Positions 51,642-63,746 are shown, numbered from the stretch's first letter. The stretch is 64,000 nt of DNA from Roseivivax isoporae LMG 25204 (GCF_000521865.1 NZ_JAME01000003.1:144643-208642); one strand, 5' to 3'. Numbers and translations are program-made. The notes: generated by a model from the sequence alone, not told the origin.

Positions 51642-51645
<4 letters not shown>
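50641..51645 (-). CDS. Sugar ABC transporter permease (RbsC/AraH family)
   Basis: A 334-residue inner-membrane permease with 8-10 predicted spans and the family segments GIIAVGMTFVITAGGIDLSV and AAVIIGGTVLKGGFGRVWGT (the coupling and EAA-like region). It forms the channel for the periplasmic binding protein and the twin-domain ATPase. The ATG overlaps the ATPase stop (ATGA). Confidence 0.9.
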
Positions 51646-53137
<1,492 letters not shown>

Positions 53138-53141
<4 letters not shown>

Positions 53142-54295
53142 AGCGACACCCAGGCCGCGTTGCGCGCCGACGACCGCACGCAGGCATCGACGAAGGTCAC
53201 GCCCTCGAGGCCGTCGGCCAGGGTGGGGAACACGACGCCGTCCGGCACCGGGTCGCCGCTGCGCGCCGCGCGGATGGCATGCGCGGCCTCGCCGTAGATG
53301 TTGGCGAAGGCCTCGAGGAAGCCCTCGGGATGGCCCGGCGGGATGCGGGTCAGCCGCTGCGAGGCCGGATCGGTGGCGCCCGAGGCGCGCGTGACGATCT
53401 GCGCCGGCCCGCCGAGCGGCGTGACGACCAGCCGGTTCGGGTCCTCCTGCCGCCAGTCGAGCCCGGCCTTCGTGCCATAGACGCGCAGCGCGAGACCGTT
53501 CTCGGCGCCGGCCGCGACCTGGCTGCACCAGAGCATGCCGCGCGCGCCGCCCTCGAAGCGCAGGAGCACGTGCGCGTTGTCGTCGAGCCGGCGGCCCGGC
53601 ACAAAGCTCTGCAGGTCCGCGGCAAGCTCGGTCGGGACCAGCCCGGTCACGAAGCGCGCGAGGTTCAGCGCGTGGGTGCCGATGTCACCCGTGGCGCCGC
53701 CCGCGCCGCTGCGCGCCGGGTCGGTGCGCCAGTCGGCCTGCTTGTTGTCGGGGGCGGGCGCTTCGGCCAGCCAGTCCTGCGCGTATTCCACCTGCACGAG
53801 CCGGATGTCGCCGAGGTCGCCGCGCGCCACCCGGGCACGCGCCTCGCGCACCATCGGGTAGCCCGTGTAGTTGTGCGTCAGGATGAAGAGCGCGTCGGAC
53901 TTCTCCGCCGCGGCCCTGAGCTTCTTCGCGTCGGCGAGCGTGCCGGTCAGCGGCTTGTCGCAGATCACGTGGATGCCGCGCTTCAGGAATTCCCGCGCGA
54001 CGGGCAGGTGCATGTGGTTCGGCGTGACGATGGCCACCGCCTCGATCCCGTCCTTGAGCCGCGCCTCGCGCTTGGCCATCTCGGTGAAGTCCGCGTAGGT
54101 GCGGTCCGCGGGCAGACCGATCTCGGCCGCCGAGGCGCGCGCACGCTCGGGGCTCGAGGACAAAGCGCCCGCGACGAGGTCGAACGCGCCGTCGAGCCGC
54201 CCCGCGATGCGGTGGACCGCGCCGATCAGCGCGCCCTGGCCGCCGCCCACCATGCCGAGCCGGATGGGGCCCGTGCGCTCCGCGAACCGGCTCAT
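53138..54295 (-). CDS. Gfo/Idh/MocA family oxidoreductase
   Basis: A 385-residue NAD(P)-dependent dehydrogenase for sugars or inositols. [14 protein letters not shown] near 15-28 binds cofactor, the CDKPLTG lysine near 108 is the catalytic EKP equivalent, and [17 protein letters not shown] holds the catalytic aspartate and histidine. It is located between the transporter ATPase and the isomerase-like gene with four-base overlaps on both sides, so it likely oxidises the imported sugar or polyol. The substrate could be an inositol or a modified hexose. Confidence 0.88.
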
Positions 54296-55350
54296 CGGTC
54301 GAGCCCCAGCATGCGGCGGTTGGCGGCGTCGTCGGTGCCGCCGGCCGCGAAATCGTCGAAGGCGTGCGGGGTCACGCGGATGATGTGGTCGCGGACGAAG
54401 GCCGCGCCCTCGCGCGCGCCGTCCTCGGGATGCTTGAGCGCGCATTCCCACTCGACGACCGCCCAGCCGTCGAAGTCCATCGCGGCGAGCTTCGAGAAGA
54501 TCGCGCCGAAATCCACCTGTCCGTCCCCGGGCGACCGGAAGCGGCCCGCGCGGTTCACCCAGGACTGGAAGCCGCCGTAGACGCCCTGCCGCCCGTCGGG
54601 GCGGAACTCCGCGTCCTTCACGTGGAAGGCGCCGATGCGCTCGGCGTAGATGTCGAGATTTGCGAGGTAGTCGAGGCACTGCAGGACGTAGTGGCTCGGG
54701 TCGTAGAGCATCATCGCCCGCGGATGCCGGTCGACCCGGTCGAGGAACATCTCGAAGCTCGCCCCGTCGTGCAGGTCCTCGCCCGGATGGATCTCGTAGC
54801 AGAGGTCGACGCCGTTCTCGTCCGCGAGGTCCAGCAGCGGCCGCCAGCGTGCGGCGAGCGTGTCGAAGGCCGCGTCGACGAGGCCCGCGGGCCGCTGCGG
54901 CCAGGGATAGACATAGGGCCAGGCCAGCGCGCCCGAGAAGGTGGGCAGCGCGGTCAGCCCGAGATTGGCCGAGGCACGGATCGCCTTTTCCACCTGGTCG
55001 ACGGCCCAGGCCTGCCGGGCCGCGGGGTTGCCGCGGACCGAGGGGTCGGCAAAGCCGTCGAAGGCCTCGTCATAGGCGGGGTGGACCGCGACCAGCTGTC
55101 CCTGCAGGTGGGTCGAGAGCTCGGTCACCGCGACGCCCGCCTCGGCGGCCTGTCCGGCCCAGTCCTCGCAGTAGCCGCGGCTTTCGGCGGCACGGTCGAG
55201 GTCGATCATCCGGCGGTCCCAGCTCGGGACCTGCACGCCCTCGTAGCCGCAGTCGGCCGCCCATTTGGTGATGGCGGGCCAGCTGTCGAAAGGTGCCTCG
55301 TCCCCGGCGAACTGCGCCAGGAAGAGCGCGGGGCCCTTGATGGTCTTCAC
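54292..55350 (-). CDS. Sugar phosphate isomerase/epimerase (xylose-isomerase-like TIM barrel)
   Basis: A 352-residue AP-endonuclease-2/xylose-isomerase-like TIM barrel. Probable metal ligands are in CYEIHPGEDLHDG (glutamate), LMLYDPSHYVLQ-type (YDPSHYVLQ, aspartate and histidine), GAFHVKDAEF and AVVEWEC. The start is GTG at 55350 with GGGAGGATCGGCC before it; a frame extension upstream covers the operator region and is not coding. It is the first gene of the transporter operon, acting with the oxidoreductase downstream. The sugar is unknown. Confidence 0.87.
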   Translation of the reverse strand: MKTIKGPALFLAQFAGDEAPFDSWPAITKWAADCGYEGVQVPSWDRRMIDLDRAAESRGYCEDWAGQAAEAGVAVTELSTHLQGQLVAVHPAYDEAFDGFADPSVRGNPAARQAWAVDQVEKAIRASANLGLTALPTFSGALAWPYVYPWPQRPAGLVDAAFDTLAARWRPLLDLADENGVDLCYEIHPGEDLHDGASFEMFLDRVDRHPRAMMLYDPSHYVLQCLDYLANLDIYAERIGAFHVKDAEFRPDGRQGVYGGFQSWVNRAGRFRSPGDGQVDFGAIFSKLAAMDFDGWAVVEWECALKHPEDGAREGAAFVRDHIIRVTPHAFDDFAAGGTDDAANRRMLGLDR

Positions 55351-55392
55351 GGCCGATCCTCCCTGCCGCCACGAAAGGCGGTCATCTTGTTC

Positions 55393-55406
55393 TGTAATCG
55401 TTTGCA
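55393..55406. promoter_or_regulatory. LacI-family operator 1
   Basis: TGTAATCGTTTGCA fits the LacI/GalR pattern TGYAAN-CG-NTTRCA with a central CG. It lies in the divergent promoter region between the transporter operon and the LacI gene. Confidence 0.75.
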
Positions 55407-55424
55407 GGGAAGCGTGGCAAAAGC

Positions 55425-55438
55425 TGAAATCGTTTACA
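55425..55438. promoter_or_regulatory. LacI-family operator 2
   Basis: TGAAATCGTTTACA is a second site of the same design, 32 bases centre to centre from the first, i.e. about three helical turns, on the same DNA face. Confidence 0.75.
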
Positions 55439-55484
55439 AGAACTATTTTCCGGGCCATATACCGGTTGGTCAGCAGGGGTGCGC

Positions 55485-56492
55485 ATGGACCGGAAAGTCG
55501 CCACTATTCAGGACGTTGCGCGCATCGCGGGCGTGTCGACCGCCACCGTCAGCCGCACGTTGTCGAAACCCTCGGTGGTCGCGCGCTCGACGCGCGAGGC
55601 GGTGCTCGACGCGATCGAGACCACGGGGTACCGCATCAACGCGACGGCCTCGAACCTGCGCCGTCAGCGGACCGGCACGGTCATCGTTCTGCTGCCGGAC
55701 ATCGCCAACCCGTTCTTCTCGCAGATCCTCGCGGGGCTCGCCTCGGTGCTGACACCGGCGCAGTACGGCATGCTCATCGCCGACACGCAGTCCGGCCCCG
55801 ATCCCGACGAGCAGCTCGCGCATTACCTGACCTCCGGGCAGGCGGACGGCGTGATCCTGCTCGACGGCACGCTGTCGCCGCGGGCGCTCGACATCCCGGG
55901 CCGCCCGCCGGTGGTCATGGCCTGCGAATGGATGGACACCACGACCCCGTCCGTCCGGGTCGAGAACGCGCGCGGCGCGGCGCTCGCGGTCGGGCATCTC
56001 GCGCGGCTCGGGCACCGCCACATCGGGCACGTCACCGGGCCGACCGGCAACGTTCTGTCCGAGACGCGGCTCGAGGGGTTCCGCGACGCGCTGTCGGCGC
56101 TCGGGCTGCCGCTGCGGGACGAGTGGGTGATCGAGGGCGATTTCAGCATGGATTCGGGTGCAGCCGCCGCGCGGGCCTGGCTCGCGCTCGACAGTCGGCC
56201 GACAGGGCTCTTCCTCTCCTCCGACCAGATGGCGGTGGGCTTCATGGGCGAATTGCAGCGCCGCGGGCTCACGGTGCCGTCGGACGTGTCCGTCGTGGGC
56301 TTCGACAACATCGAGATCGCGCGCCATCTGAGCCCCGGGCTGACCACCGTGCGCCAGCCGCGCACCCGGATCGGGGTCCGCGCAGCAGAGATGCTCCTGT
56401 CGCTCATCGACACCGGACTTCTCGAGGGGCCGACCGAGATGATCGAGGTCGAGTTCATGGCGCGGGAAAGCTCCGCCGCGCCGCCGCGCTGA
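55485..56492 (+). CDS. LacI family transcriptional regulator of the sugar operon
   Basis: A 335-residue LacI/GalR repressor. The HTH ATIQDVARIAGVSTATVSRT is at 6-25 and the hinge INATASNLRRQRTG follows. The effector domain has FLSSDQMAVGFMGEL and VVGFDNIEIARHLSPGLTTV. ATG at 55485 is chosen because AGGGG lies at proper distance; a GTG two codons earlier is possible. The two operators in front of it suggest autoregulation and control of the divergent ABC/sugar operon, probably with the imported sugar or a derivative as inducer. Confidence 0.9.
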   Translation: MDRKVATIQDVARIAGVSTATVSRTLSKPSVVARSTREAVLDAIETTGYRINATASNLRRQRTGTVIVLLPDIANPFFSQILAGLASVLTPAQYGMLIADTQSGPDPDEQLAHYLTSGQADGVILLDGTLSPRALDIPGRPPVVMACEWMDTTTPSVRVENARGAALAVGHLARLGHRHIGHVTGPTGNVLSETRLEGFRDALSALGLPLRDEWVIEGDFSMDSGAAAARAWLALDSRPTGLFLSSDQMAVGFMGELQRRGLTVPSDVSVVGFDNIEIARHLSPGLTTVRQPRTRIGVRAAEMLLSLIDTGLLEGPTEMIEVEFMARESSAAPPR

Positions 56493-56549
56493 CCCGCTCG
56501 GGGGCCGCCTCGCGCAACCCGTTGGACTTGCAATGCTTCGCGATCCGCT

Positions 56550-56587
56550 GGCAATCTGTTGCCGGGGCACGGGCAGGAATCTGCCCG
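56550..56587. promoter_or_regulatory. Two matched dyads upstream of the TAXI-TRAP operon
   Basis: GGCAA-TCTG-TTGCC (56550-56563) and CGGGCAG-GAAT-CTGCCCG (56570-56587) share the pattern GGCAR-N4-YTGCC. Their centres are 22 bases apart, two helical turns. They lie 100-140 bases before the TAXI gene, upstream of a possible TTGAAC -35 (56616-56621). Likely targets of the response regulator encoded downstream. Confidence 0.55.
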
Positions 56588-56688
56588 GAATCTCGGGGCC
56601 TCGGGCGGGCGATCTTTGAACTTCGGCCGCGCGTGGCCTTTCCTGCGCCCGATCGCCCACGGGGATCTTCGTTTCGAGGGAGGAAATC

Positions 56689-57645
56689 ATGAAGCGTTTC
56701 ACGGCCGCGCTCGGCGGCACCGTTCTTGCGTCCGCCATGGCCTTTGCGGCGACCGGCGCACAGGCCCAGAACTTCGTCAACGTGCTGACCGGCGGGACGT
56801 CCGGCGTCTACTACCCGCTGGGCGTCGGCCTGTCGAACATCTACGGCGAGAACATCGACCAGGTGCGCACGCAGGTGCAGTCCACCAAGGCATCGGTCGA
56901 GAACCTGAACCTGCTGCAGGACGGCCGCGGCGAGATCGCCTTCGCGCTCGGCGACAGCGTGGCGGCGGCGTGGGAAGGCGACGCCGACGCGGGCTTCCCC
57001 GAGCCGCTCGACAAGCTGCGCGGGATCGCGGCGATCTACCCCAACTACATCCAGCTCGTGGCGCTCGAGGACAGCGGCGCGACCACGCTCGCCGACCTCT
57101 CCGGCATGGGCGTGTCGGTCGGCGCGCCGGCCTCGGGGACCGAACTCAATGCGCGCGCCATCCTCGGCGCGGCAGGCATGTCCTATGACGACCTCGGCAA
57201 GACCGAGTACCTGCCGTTCGCGGAATCGGTCGAGCTGATGAAGAACCGCCAGCTCGACGCCACGCTGCAATCGGCGGGCCTCGGCGTCGCGTCGATCCGC
57301 GACCTGTCCACCTCCGTGCCGATCACCGTGCTCGAGATTCCGGCCGAGATCGCCGAGACGCTTGGCGCGCCCTACCAGGCGGCCACCATCCCCGCCGGCA
57401 CCTATGACGGGCAGGACGCCGACGTGCCGACCGTCGCCATCTCGAACTACCTCGTCACCCATTCGGACGTGACCGAGGAGATGGCCTACCAGATGACCAA
57501 GCTGCTCTTCGAGAACATCGAGACGCTGACCTCGTCGCACCAGGCAGCGGCGCAGATCGCCCTCGAGAACGCGCTCGACGGCATGCCGGTGCCGCTGCAC
57601 CCGGGTGCCGAGCGGTACTACCGCGAACAGGGCCTCGTCGAGTGA
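56689..57645 (+). CDS. TAXI family TRAP transporter solute-binding protein
   Basis: A 318-residue periplasmic protein with a signal peptide (cleaved after AQA near residue 26) and the TAXI-family pattern: NVLTGGTSGVYYPLGVGLSN at 30-49, KASVENLNLLQDGRGEIAFA, GMGVSVGAPASGTELNARAI and AVSNYL-like AISNYLVTHSDVTEEMAY. It binds an organic anion or amino acid such as glutamate for the TRAP permease. GAGGGAGGAAATC precedes the ATG. A strong hairpin separates it from the permease gene. Confidence 0.92.
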   Translation: MKRFTAALGGTVLASAMAFAATGAQAQNFVNVLTGGTSGVYYPLGVGLSNIYGENIDQVRTQVQSTKASVENLNLLQDGRGEIAFALGDSVAAAWEGDADAGFPEPLDKLRGIAAIYPNYIQLVALEDSGATTLADLSGMGVSVGAPASGTELNARAILGAAGMSYDDLGKTEYLPFAESVELMKNRQLDATLQSAGLGVASIRDLSTSVPITVLEIPAEIAETLGAPYQAATIPAGTYDGQDADVPTVAISNYLVTHSDVTEEMAYQMTKLLFENIETLTSSHQAAAQIALENALDGMPVPLHPGAERYYREQGLVE

Positions 57646-57663
57646 TCCTCGGCTGAACCCGGC

Positions 57664-57692
57664 GCACCGCGCGGGCCTGCCCCGCGCGGTGC
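57664..57692 (+). terminator. Intercistronic hairpin between TAXI protein and permease genes
   Basis: GCACCGCGCGGG (57664-57675), loop CCTGC, CCCGCGCGGTGC (57681-57692) form a perfect 12-bp stem without a T run. It likely attenuates or stabilises the upstream transcript so that more binding protein than permease is made. Confidence 0.65.
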
Positions 57693-57720
57693 CGTCCTCC
57701 ACACGTTCCCGGAGACCCAC

Positions 57721-59796
57721 ATGACCGACGCAGCCGCCCCGCCGGAGCCGGCGGAGACCCACGGCGTGAGCTTTCCCGAGAGCCGCGTGGGGATCGTCCT
57801 CTTCTGGATCGCGGTGATCTTCTCGCTGTTCCAGATCGCCACCGCCGCGCACCTCGTCGACATGCCGAGCCAGATCGTCCGGGCGCTGCATGTGGGCTTC
57901 CTGATGGTGCTGACCTTCCCGCTCATCGCCTATGCGCGCGGGGCAGGGGCCGCCATGCGCTCCCTCGCCTGGGCCCTCGCCGCCGTGGGCGTCGCGGTCG
58001 CCGCCTACCAATGGGTCGAGTACCGCGACCTGATCCTGCGGGCGGGCCGTCCCACCGGCGCGGACATCGCGGTGGGCGTCATGGCGCTGGCGACCGTGTT
58101 CGCCGCGGGCTACGCCATCATGGGGATCGCGCTGCCGATCATCTCGGGCCTGTTCCTGGCATACTGCCTCTTCGGGGAATACCTGCCGTTCCCGCTCAAT
58201 CACCGCGGCTACGCGTTCGAGCAGGTGATCGACCACATGGCCTTCGGCACCGAGGGCATCTACGGCATCCCGATCTACGTCTCCTCGACCTACATCTTCC
58301 TCTTCATCCTGTTCGGCTCGTTCCTCGAGCGCGCGGGCATGATCCAGCTCTTCACCGATGTCTCCATGGGCCTCTTCGGCCATCGGCAGGGCGGGGCCGC
58401 CAAGGTGTCGGTGGTCTCCTCGGGCCTCATGGGCACGATCTCGGGCTCGGGGGTGGCGAACGTGGTCACCACCGGGCAGTTCACCATCCCGCTGATGAAG
58501 CGCTTCGGCTACCGCGCGGCCTTTGCGGGGGGCGTCGAGTCGACCGCGTCCATGGGCGGGCAGATCATGCCGCCGGTCATGGGGGCCGTCGCCTTCATCA
58601 TGGCCGAGACGCTCGACGTGCCGTATGTCGAGGTGGTCAAGGCGGCCATCGTGCCGGCGCTCCTCTACTTCGCCTCGGCGTTCTGGATCGTGCACCTCGA
58701 GGCCGGCAAGCACGCGCTGCGCGGACTGCCCCGGTCCGAGCTGCCCTCGCCGCTCCGGGCGATCCGCGAGCGCTGGATGCTGCTCGTGCCGCTCGCCGTG
58801 CTCGTCTACCTTCTGTTCGGAGGCTACACGCCGCTCTTCGCGGGCACGGTGGGGCTCGGGCTCACGGTCCTGCTGATCCTCGGCGGCTCGATCGTCCTGG
58901 GCCTGCCGTCGACGATCCTGCGCACGGTGTTCTGGATCGGGCTCGGTCTCGTGACGGCCGCCTTCCTGCAATACGGCACCAACGTCCTCTTCGCGGCGAT
59001 CGCGGTGCTGCTCCTGTGGTGCGCGGCCAGCCGCGGCGGACGCGGGACGCTGGGCCTCATCCGCGACAGCCTCGCCGAGGGCGCGCGCACCGCGCTGCCG
59101 GTGGGCGTCGCCTGCGCGCTCGTGGGCGTCATCATCGGCACCATGACCCTGACCGGCGCAGCCAACACCTTTGGCCAGTTCATCGTGTCGATCGGGCAGC
59201 AGAGCCTGTTCCTGTCGCTCGTCCTGACCATGGTGACCTGCATCTTCCTCGGCATGGGGATTCCGACGATCCCCAACTACATCATCACCTCGTCCATCGC
59301 GGGACCCGCGCTGCTCGATCTCGGCGTGCCGCTCATCGTCAGCCACATGTTCGTCTTCTACTTCGGCATCCTTGCGGACCTGACCCCGCCGGTGGCGCTC
59401 GCCTGCTTCGCCGCCGCGCCCATCGCCAAGGCGAACGGGCTGCGAATCTCGTTCGAGGCGATCAAGGTGGCGGCCGCGGGCTTCGTCATTCCGTTCATGG
59501 CCGTCTACACGCCCGTCCTGATGCTGCAGCCGGGCGGCCCGCTCGCCGACGCGATCGGGTTCTGGCCGGCAGTGGCCTACGTGATCGCCAAGACGGCCCT
59601 GTCGATCGCCCTCTGGGGCATCGCGGTGATCGGCTGGCTCGGCCGCCCTCTCGGCTGGCCGGTCCGCGCGCTCGCCATGGTCGCGGCGTTCACGCTCGTG
59701 GCGTCCCTGCCCGTCACCGACGAGATCGGCTTTGCGCTGGCCGCCCTGACCGGCGGGCTGATCTGGGTCGGCAGCCGCCGCGCCGCCCGGGCATGA
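57721..59796 (+). CDS. TRAP transporter permease, fused DctQM subunits (TAXI type)
   Basis: A 691-residue polytopic protein. The first part (about 20-175) corresponds to the 4-span DctQ-like subunit and the rest to the 12-span DctM-like subunit, with GLMGTISGSGVANVVTTGQF (about 237-256) and GGQIMPPVMGAVAFIMAETL as strong signatures, and IPTIPNYIITSSIAGPALL near 520. Such QM fusions accompany TAXI binding proteins. It drives sodium- or proton-coupled uptake. The stop overlaps the DUF1850 start. Confidence 0.93.
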   Translation: MTDAAAPPEPAETHGVSFPESRVGIVLFWIAVIFSLFQIATAAHLVDMPSQIVRALHVGFLMVLTFPLIAYARGAGAAMRSLAWALAAVGVAVAAYQWVEYRDLILRAGRPTGADIAVGVMALATVFAAGYAIMGIALPIISGLFLAYCLFGEYLPFPLNHRGYAFEQVIDHMAFGTEGIYGIPIYVSSTYIFLFILFGSFLERAGMIQLFTDVSMGLFGHRQGGAAKVSVVSSGLMGTISGSGVANVVTTGQFTIPLMKRFGYRAAFAGGVESTASMGGQIMPPVMGAVAFIMAETLDVPYVEVVKAAIVPALLYFASAFWIVHLEAGKHALRGLPRSELPSPLRAIRERWMLLVPLAVLVYLLFGGYTPLFAGTVGLGLTVLLILGGSIVLGLPSTILRTVFWIGLGLVTAAFLQYGTNVLFAAIAVLLLWCAASRGGRGTLGLIRDSLAEGARTALPVGVACALVGVIIGTMTLTGAANTFGQFIVSIGQQSLFLSLVLTMVTCIFLGMGIPTIPNYIITSSIAGPALLDLGVPLIVSHMFVFYFGILADLTPPVALACFAAAPIAKANGLRISFEAIKVAAAGFVIPFMAVYTPVLMLQPGGPLADAIGFWPAVAYVIAKTALSIALWGIAVIGWLGRPLGWPVRALAMVAAFTLVASLPVTDEIGFALAALTGGLIWVGSRRAARA

Positions 59797-60173
59797 CCGC
59801 CTGCCTCCTGGCCGGCGCGGCGATGCTCGTGCTCGCCGCGCCGGAGGTCACGCTGTCCTGGACCCACTCGGTCGAACGCGTGACCTGGGTCGAGACCTGG
59901 CAGGTCGAGGAGGACGCACTGCGCCTCACGCGAGTTGCGGTAAGGGGCTCGGGCGCGGGGATGGAACCCGGCCCCGACGCGGTGCTCGAGGACGGCTGGT
60001 GGGTCTCGCCCGGCGGCACGCGCGTGCCCGAACTGGTGCTCGCAGCCTCGGGCGCGACGGGGGCGGGCTGGCGGCTCTGCGCGGACGGGACGCGCCGGGA
60101 CCTCGGCGCCGAGGCCGGCGCGCCGGTGCGGCTCGCCCCCTGTTCCGCGCCGTCCCGCCCCGTGGCAAGATAG
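59793..60173 (+). CDS. DUF1850 domain protein
   Basis: A 126-residue protein with a short hydrophobic N-terminus (MTACLLAGAAMLVLAAPEV) and the DUF1850 core LSWTHSVERVTWVETWQV, RGSGAGMEPGPDAVLEDGWW. DUF1850 genes recur next to TAXI-TRAP permeases, so an accessory role at the membrane or periplasm is likely though untested. It overlaps the permease gene by 4 bases and ends 4 bases before the sensor kinase. Confidence 0.82.
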   Translation: MTACLLAGAAMLVLAAPEVTLSWTHSVERVTWVETWQVEEDALRLTRVAVRGSGAGMEPGPDAVLEDGWWVSPGGTRVPELVLAASGATGAGWRLCADGTRRDLGAEAGAPVRLAPCSAPSRPVAR

Positions 60174-60177
60174 CGCC

Positions 60178-61946
60178 ATGACCTCGCTCAGCCGCCGGGC
60201 CGTCTGGCCGTCCCTCGTGTTCTGCGCCGCGCTCGCCGCCGCGGCGGCCGGGCTCGTCGCGTGGCACGTGGCGACCGCGGCGCTGGGCGAACGGCTCGAC
60301 CGCTCGCTGCTCCTGACCTCCCGCACCATCGAGGCAGAGATCGCGCGCTTCCGCTACCTGCCGGCGCTCGCCCTCGAGGACCCGCGCATCGTCGCGGCGG
60401 TGCGCGCCCCCGGGGACGCCGCGCGCACCGCCACCGCCAGCCGGGCGCTGGCCGTCGCGGCGCGGGAATCGGGCGCGGACGAGCTGTTCCTGCTCGACGC
60501 CGGCGGCACCACGCTGGCCTCGAGCAACTGGCAGGATCCGGGGAGCTTCGTCGGGCAGAACTACGCGTTCCGCCCGTACTTCAAGGACGCGGTGGCGCGC
60601 GGGGCAGGGCGGTTCTACGGCGTGGGCGTCACGACCGGGCAGCCCGGCTACTTCGTGTCCTCCCGCGCCGAGATCGCGGGCCGCACCGCCGTCATGGTGG
60701 TCAAGATCGACCTGCGCCCCCTGCAGGCGACGTGGAGCGACGCCGGCGGCACCCTCGCCGTGGCCGAAAGGTTCGGGGTGGTGATCCTGTCGGGCGACCC
60801 CGGCCTCCTTTACCGGCCGCTCGTGCCCTTCGACGCGGACCGGCTTGCCGCCATGGCCGCAACCCGCGCCTTCGCGACGGTGCCGGTCGCGGACCGCCCG
60901 GCCGTCCTCGACGCCGCGGACCAGGACCGGCTCGAGACGCCGGAGGGGCCGCAGCTCCTGCGCCGGCAGGTTCTTCCCGCCGAGGACTGGCTGCTCGTCG
61001 GGCTCGCCCCCACCGCGCCGGCCCTGCGGGCCGCGTGGCTCAGCGCCGGCGCCGCGCTCCTGATCGCGCTGGCGGCAGGAGCGCTGGTCCAGACCTCCCT
61101 GCAGCGCCGCCGCCTGGTCGACCTGCGGCTCCGGCAGGGCGCGCTGCTCGAACGGCGCGTGGCCGACCGCACCGCCGCGCTCGCCCGCGAGATCGAGGAG
61201 CGCCGCCGCGCCGAGGCCGACCTGCGCGAGGCGCAGGACGCCCTCGTGCATTCCGAGAAGATGGCGGCGCTCGGGCGCATGTCGGCGGCCATCGCGCACG
61301 AGATCAGCCAGCCGCTCGCCGCGATGGAGGCGACGCTCGCCGCGGTCCTGCTGTCGGGCAAGATATCGGACCCCTACGCCACCTCGCGGGTCGAGAAGGC
61401 GCGGAGCCACATCCGCCGCATCCTGCGCACGATCCGGCACCTCAAGAGCTTTTCCCGCAAGGAGCCGGGCGCGCGCGCGCCGGTTCCGGTCGATGCCGCG
61501 ATCCGCGGCGCGCTCGAGCTCGTGGCGCCGCGCGCCGCGGACGCAGGTGCCCGCATCGCCTTTTGCCCCGACGGCGCCTCGCCGGTGATCCTCGCCGGGC
61601 AGGTGCGGCTCGAACAGGTGCTGGTGAACCTCCTGACGAACGCGCTCGACGCGGTGGCCGGGGGCGCGGACGCGCAGGTCGCGGTGTCGCGGCACCGCTG
61701 CGGCGACACGGTCGAGATCGCGGTCGCAGACAACGGGCCCGGCATCCCCGCCTCGCTCCTGTCGCGGGTGATCGAGCCCTTCTTCAGCACCAAGGAGACC
61801 GGCGAGAGCCTGGGCCTCGGTCTCTCGATCTCGCGCATGATCGTCGAGGAGTTCGGCGGCCGGTTCGAACTGTCCGAGGCGCCGGGCGGCGGCACCCGCG
61901 CGGTCCTGACCTTCGCCGCGCATGCCGAGGACCGGATGGCGGCGGA

Positions 61947-61950
<4 letters not shown>
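60178..61950 (+). CDS. DctB-like sensor histidine kinase
   Basis: A 590-residue sensor: TM1 at about 10-32, a 250-residue periplasmic double-PAS-like (dCACHE) region with GQNYAFRPYFKDAVARG and GQPGYFVSSR as in DctB, TM2 at 287-307, a coiled coil, HisKA with His374 in AAIAHEISQPLAAME and a HATPase domain (NLLTNALDAV, ADNGPGIP, GLGLSISRMI). It should sense the TRAP substrate or a related organic acid and phosphorylate the regulator that overlaps its stop codon. Confidence 0.9.
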
Positions 61951-63260
<1,310 letters not shown>

Positions 63261-63293
63261 ACCCCGCCCGCGGGCCCGTTCCATCTTTCCGCC

Positions 63294-63323
63294 TTGCATT
63301 CCGGTACCCTGCTCAGCTAAACG
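63294..63323 (+). promoter_or_regulatory. Possible tRNA-Ser promoter
   Basis: TTGCAT (63294-63299) with TAAACG (63318-63323) 18 bases later, eight bases before the tRNA. The -35 matches that of tRNA-Arg exactly; the -10 is weak. Confidence 0.35.
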
Positions 63324-63330
63324 CGGCGGC

Positions 63331-63420
63331 GGAGAGGTGGCCGAGTGGTCGAAGGCGCACGCCTGGAAAGTGTGTAGGCGGGAAACCGTCTCGAGGGTTC
63401 GAATCCCTTCCTCTCCGCCA
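63331..63420 (+). tRNA. tRNA-Ser (anticodon GGA)
   Basis: A 90-base class II tRNA. Acceptor GGAGAGG pairs with CCTCTCC, discriminator G, and CCA is encoded. The anticodon GGA is at 63365-63367 in CTGGAAA with a CACGC/GTGTG stem. A long variable arm (GGCGGGAAACCGTC) and T arm GGTTCGAATCC are present. Confidence 0.95.
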
Positions 63421-63746
63421 CTTGCCCTCGCGAAAGCGTTCTGCCCATCCGGCTGCGGCCGGATTTTTCCGTTGTTTTCGAGGGTTATGCGGGAAGGGCT
63501 GAGCACTGGCCTTGGCCCCGGGAGGCCCGGAAGCGGTCTCTCAGGGCCGATATTCTCTGGACCTAATGACTGTGCCGATTTGGTGAATAGATTGTAACCA
63601 ACGGAAAATGCGTTGTTTTTCTGGACCGCAACTGAAACACTTCGCTGCCAGTCTCGTTCGGGAGACGGAACAGAGATCGAACCCTCGCCAGGTCACTTCA
63701 TCCTCATACTCATTCCTACGCTCTCCATTTTAGCAGGGGGAGGATC
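63421..63746. other. Low-GC stretch after tRNA-Ser
   Basis: It begins with a hairpin terminator and then shows base composition clearly lower in GC than the rest of the window, without a credible gene on either strand. No repeat of the tRNA 3' end is seen within the remaining 580 bases. Confidence 0.5.
63447..63468 (+). terminator. Rho-independent terminator of tRNA-Ser
   Basis: ATCCGGC (63447-63453), loop TGCG, GCCGGAT (63458-63464), then TTTT. A 7-bp perfect stem, 27 bases after the tRNA. Confidence 0.85.

Noticed and set aside
56588..56688. A sigma-54 (-24/-12) promoter before the TAXI gene
   Set aside because: The nearest GG...GC pair (TGGCCTTTCCTGC) has 8 instead of 10 intervening bases, and the local regulator lacks the sigma-54 contact loop.
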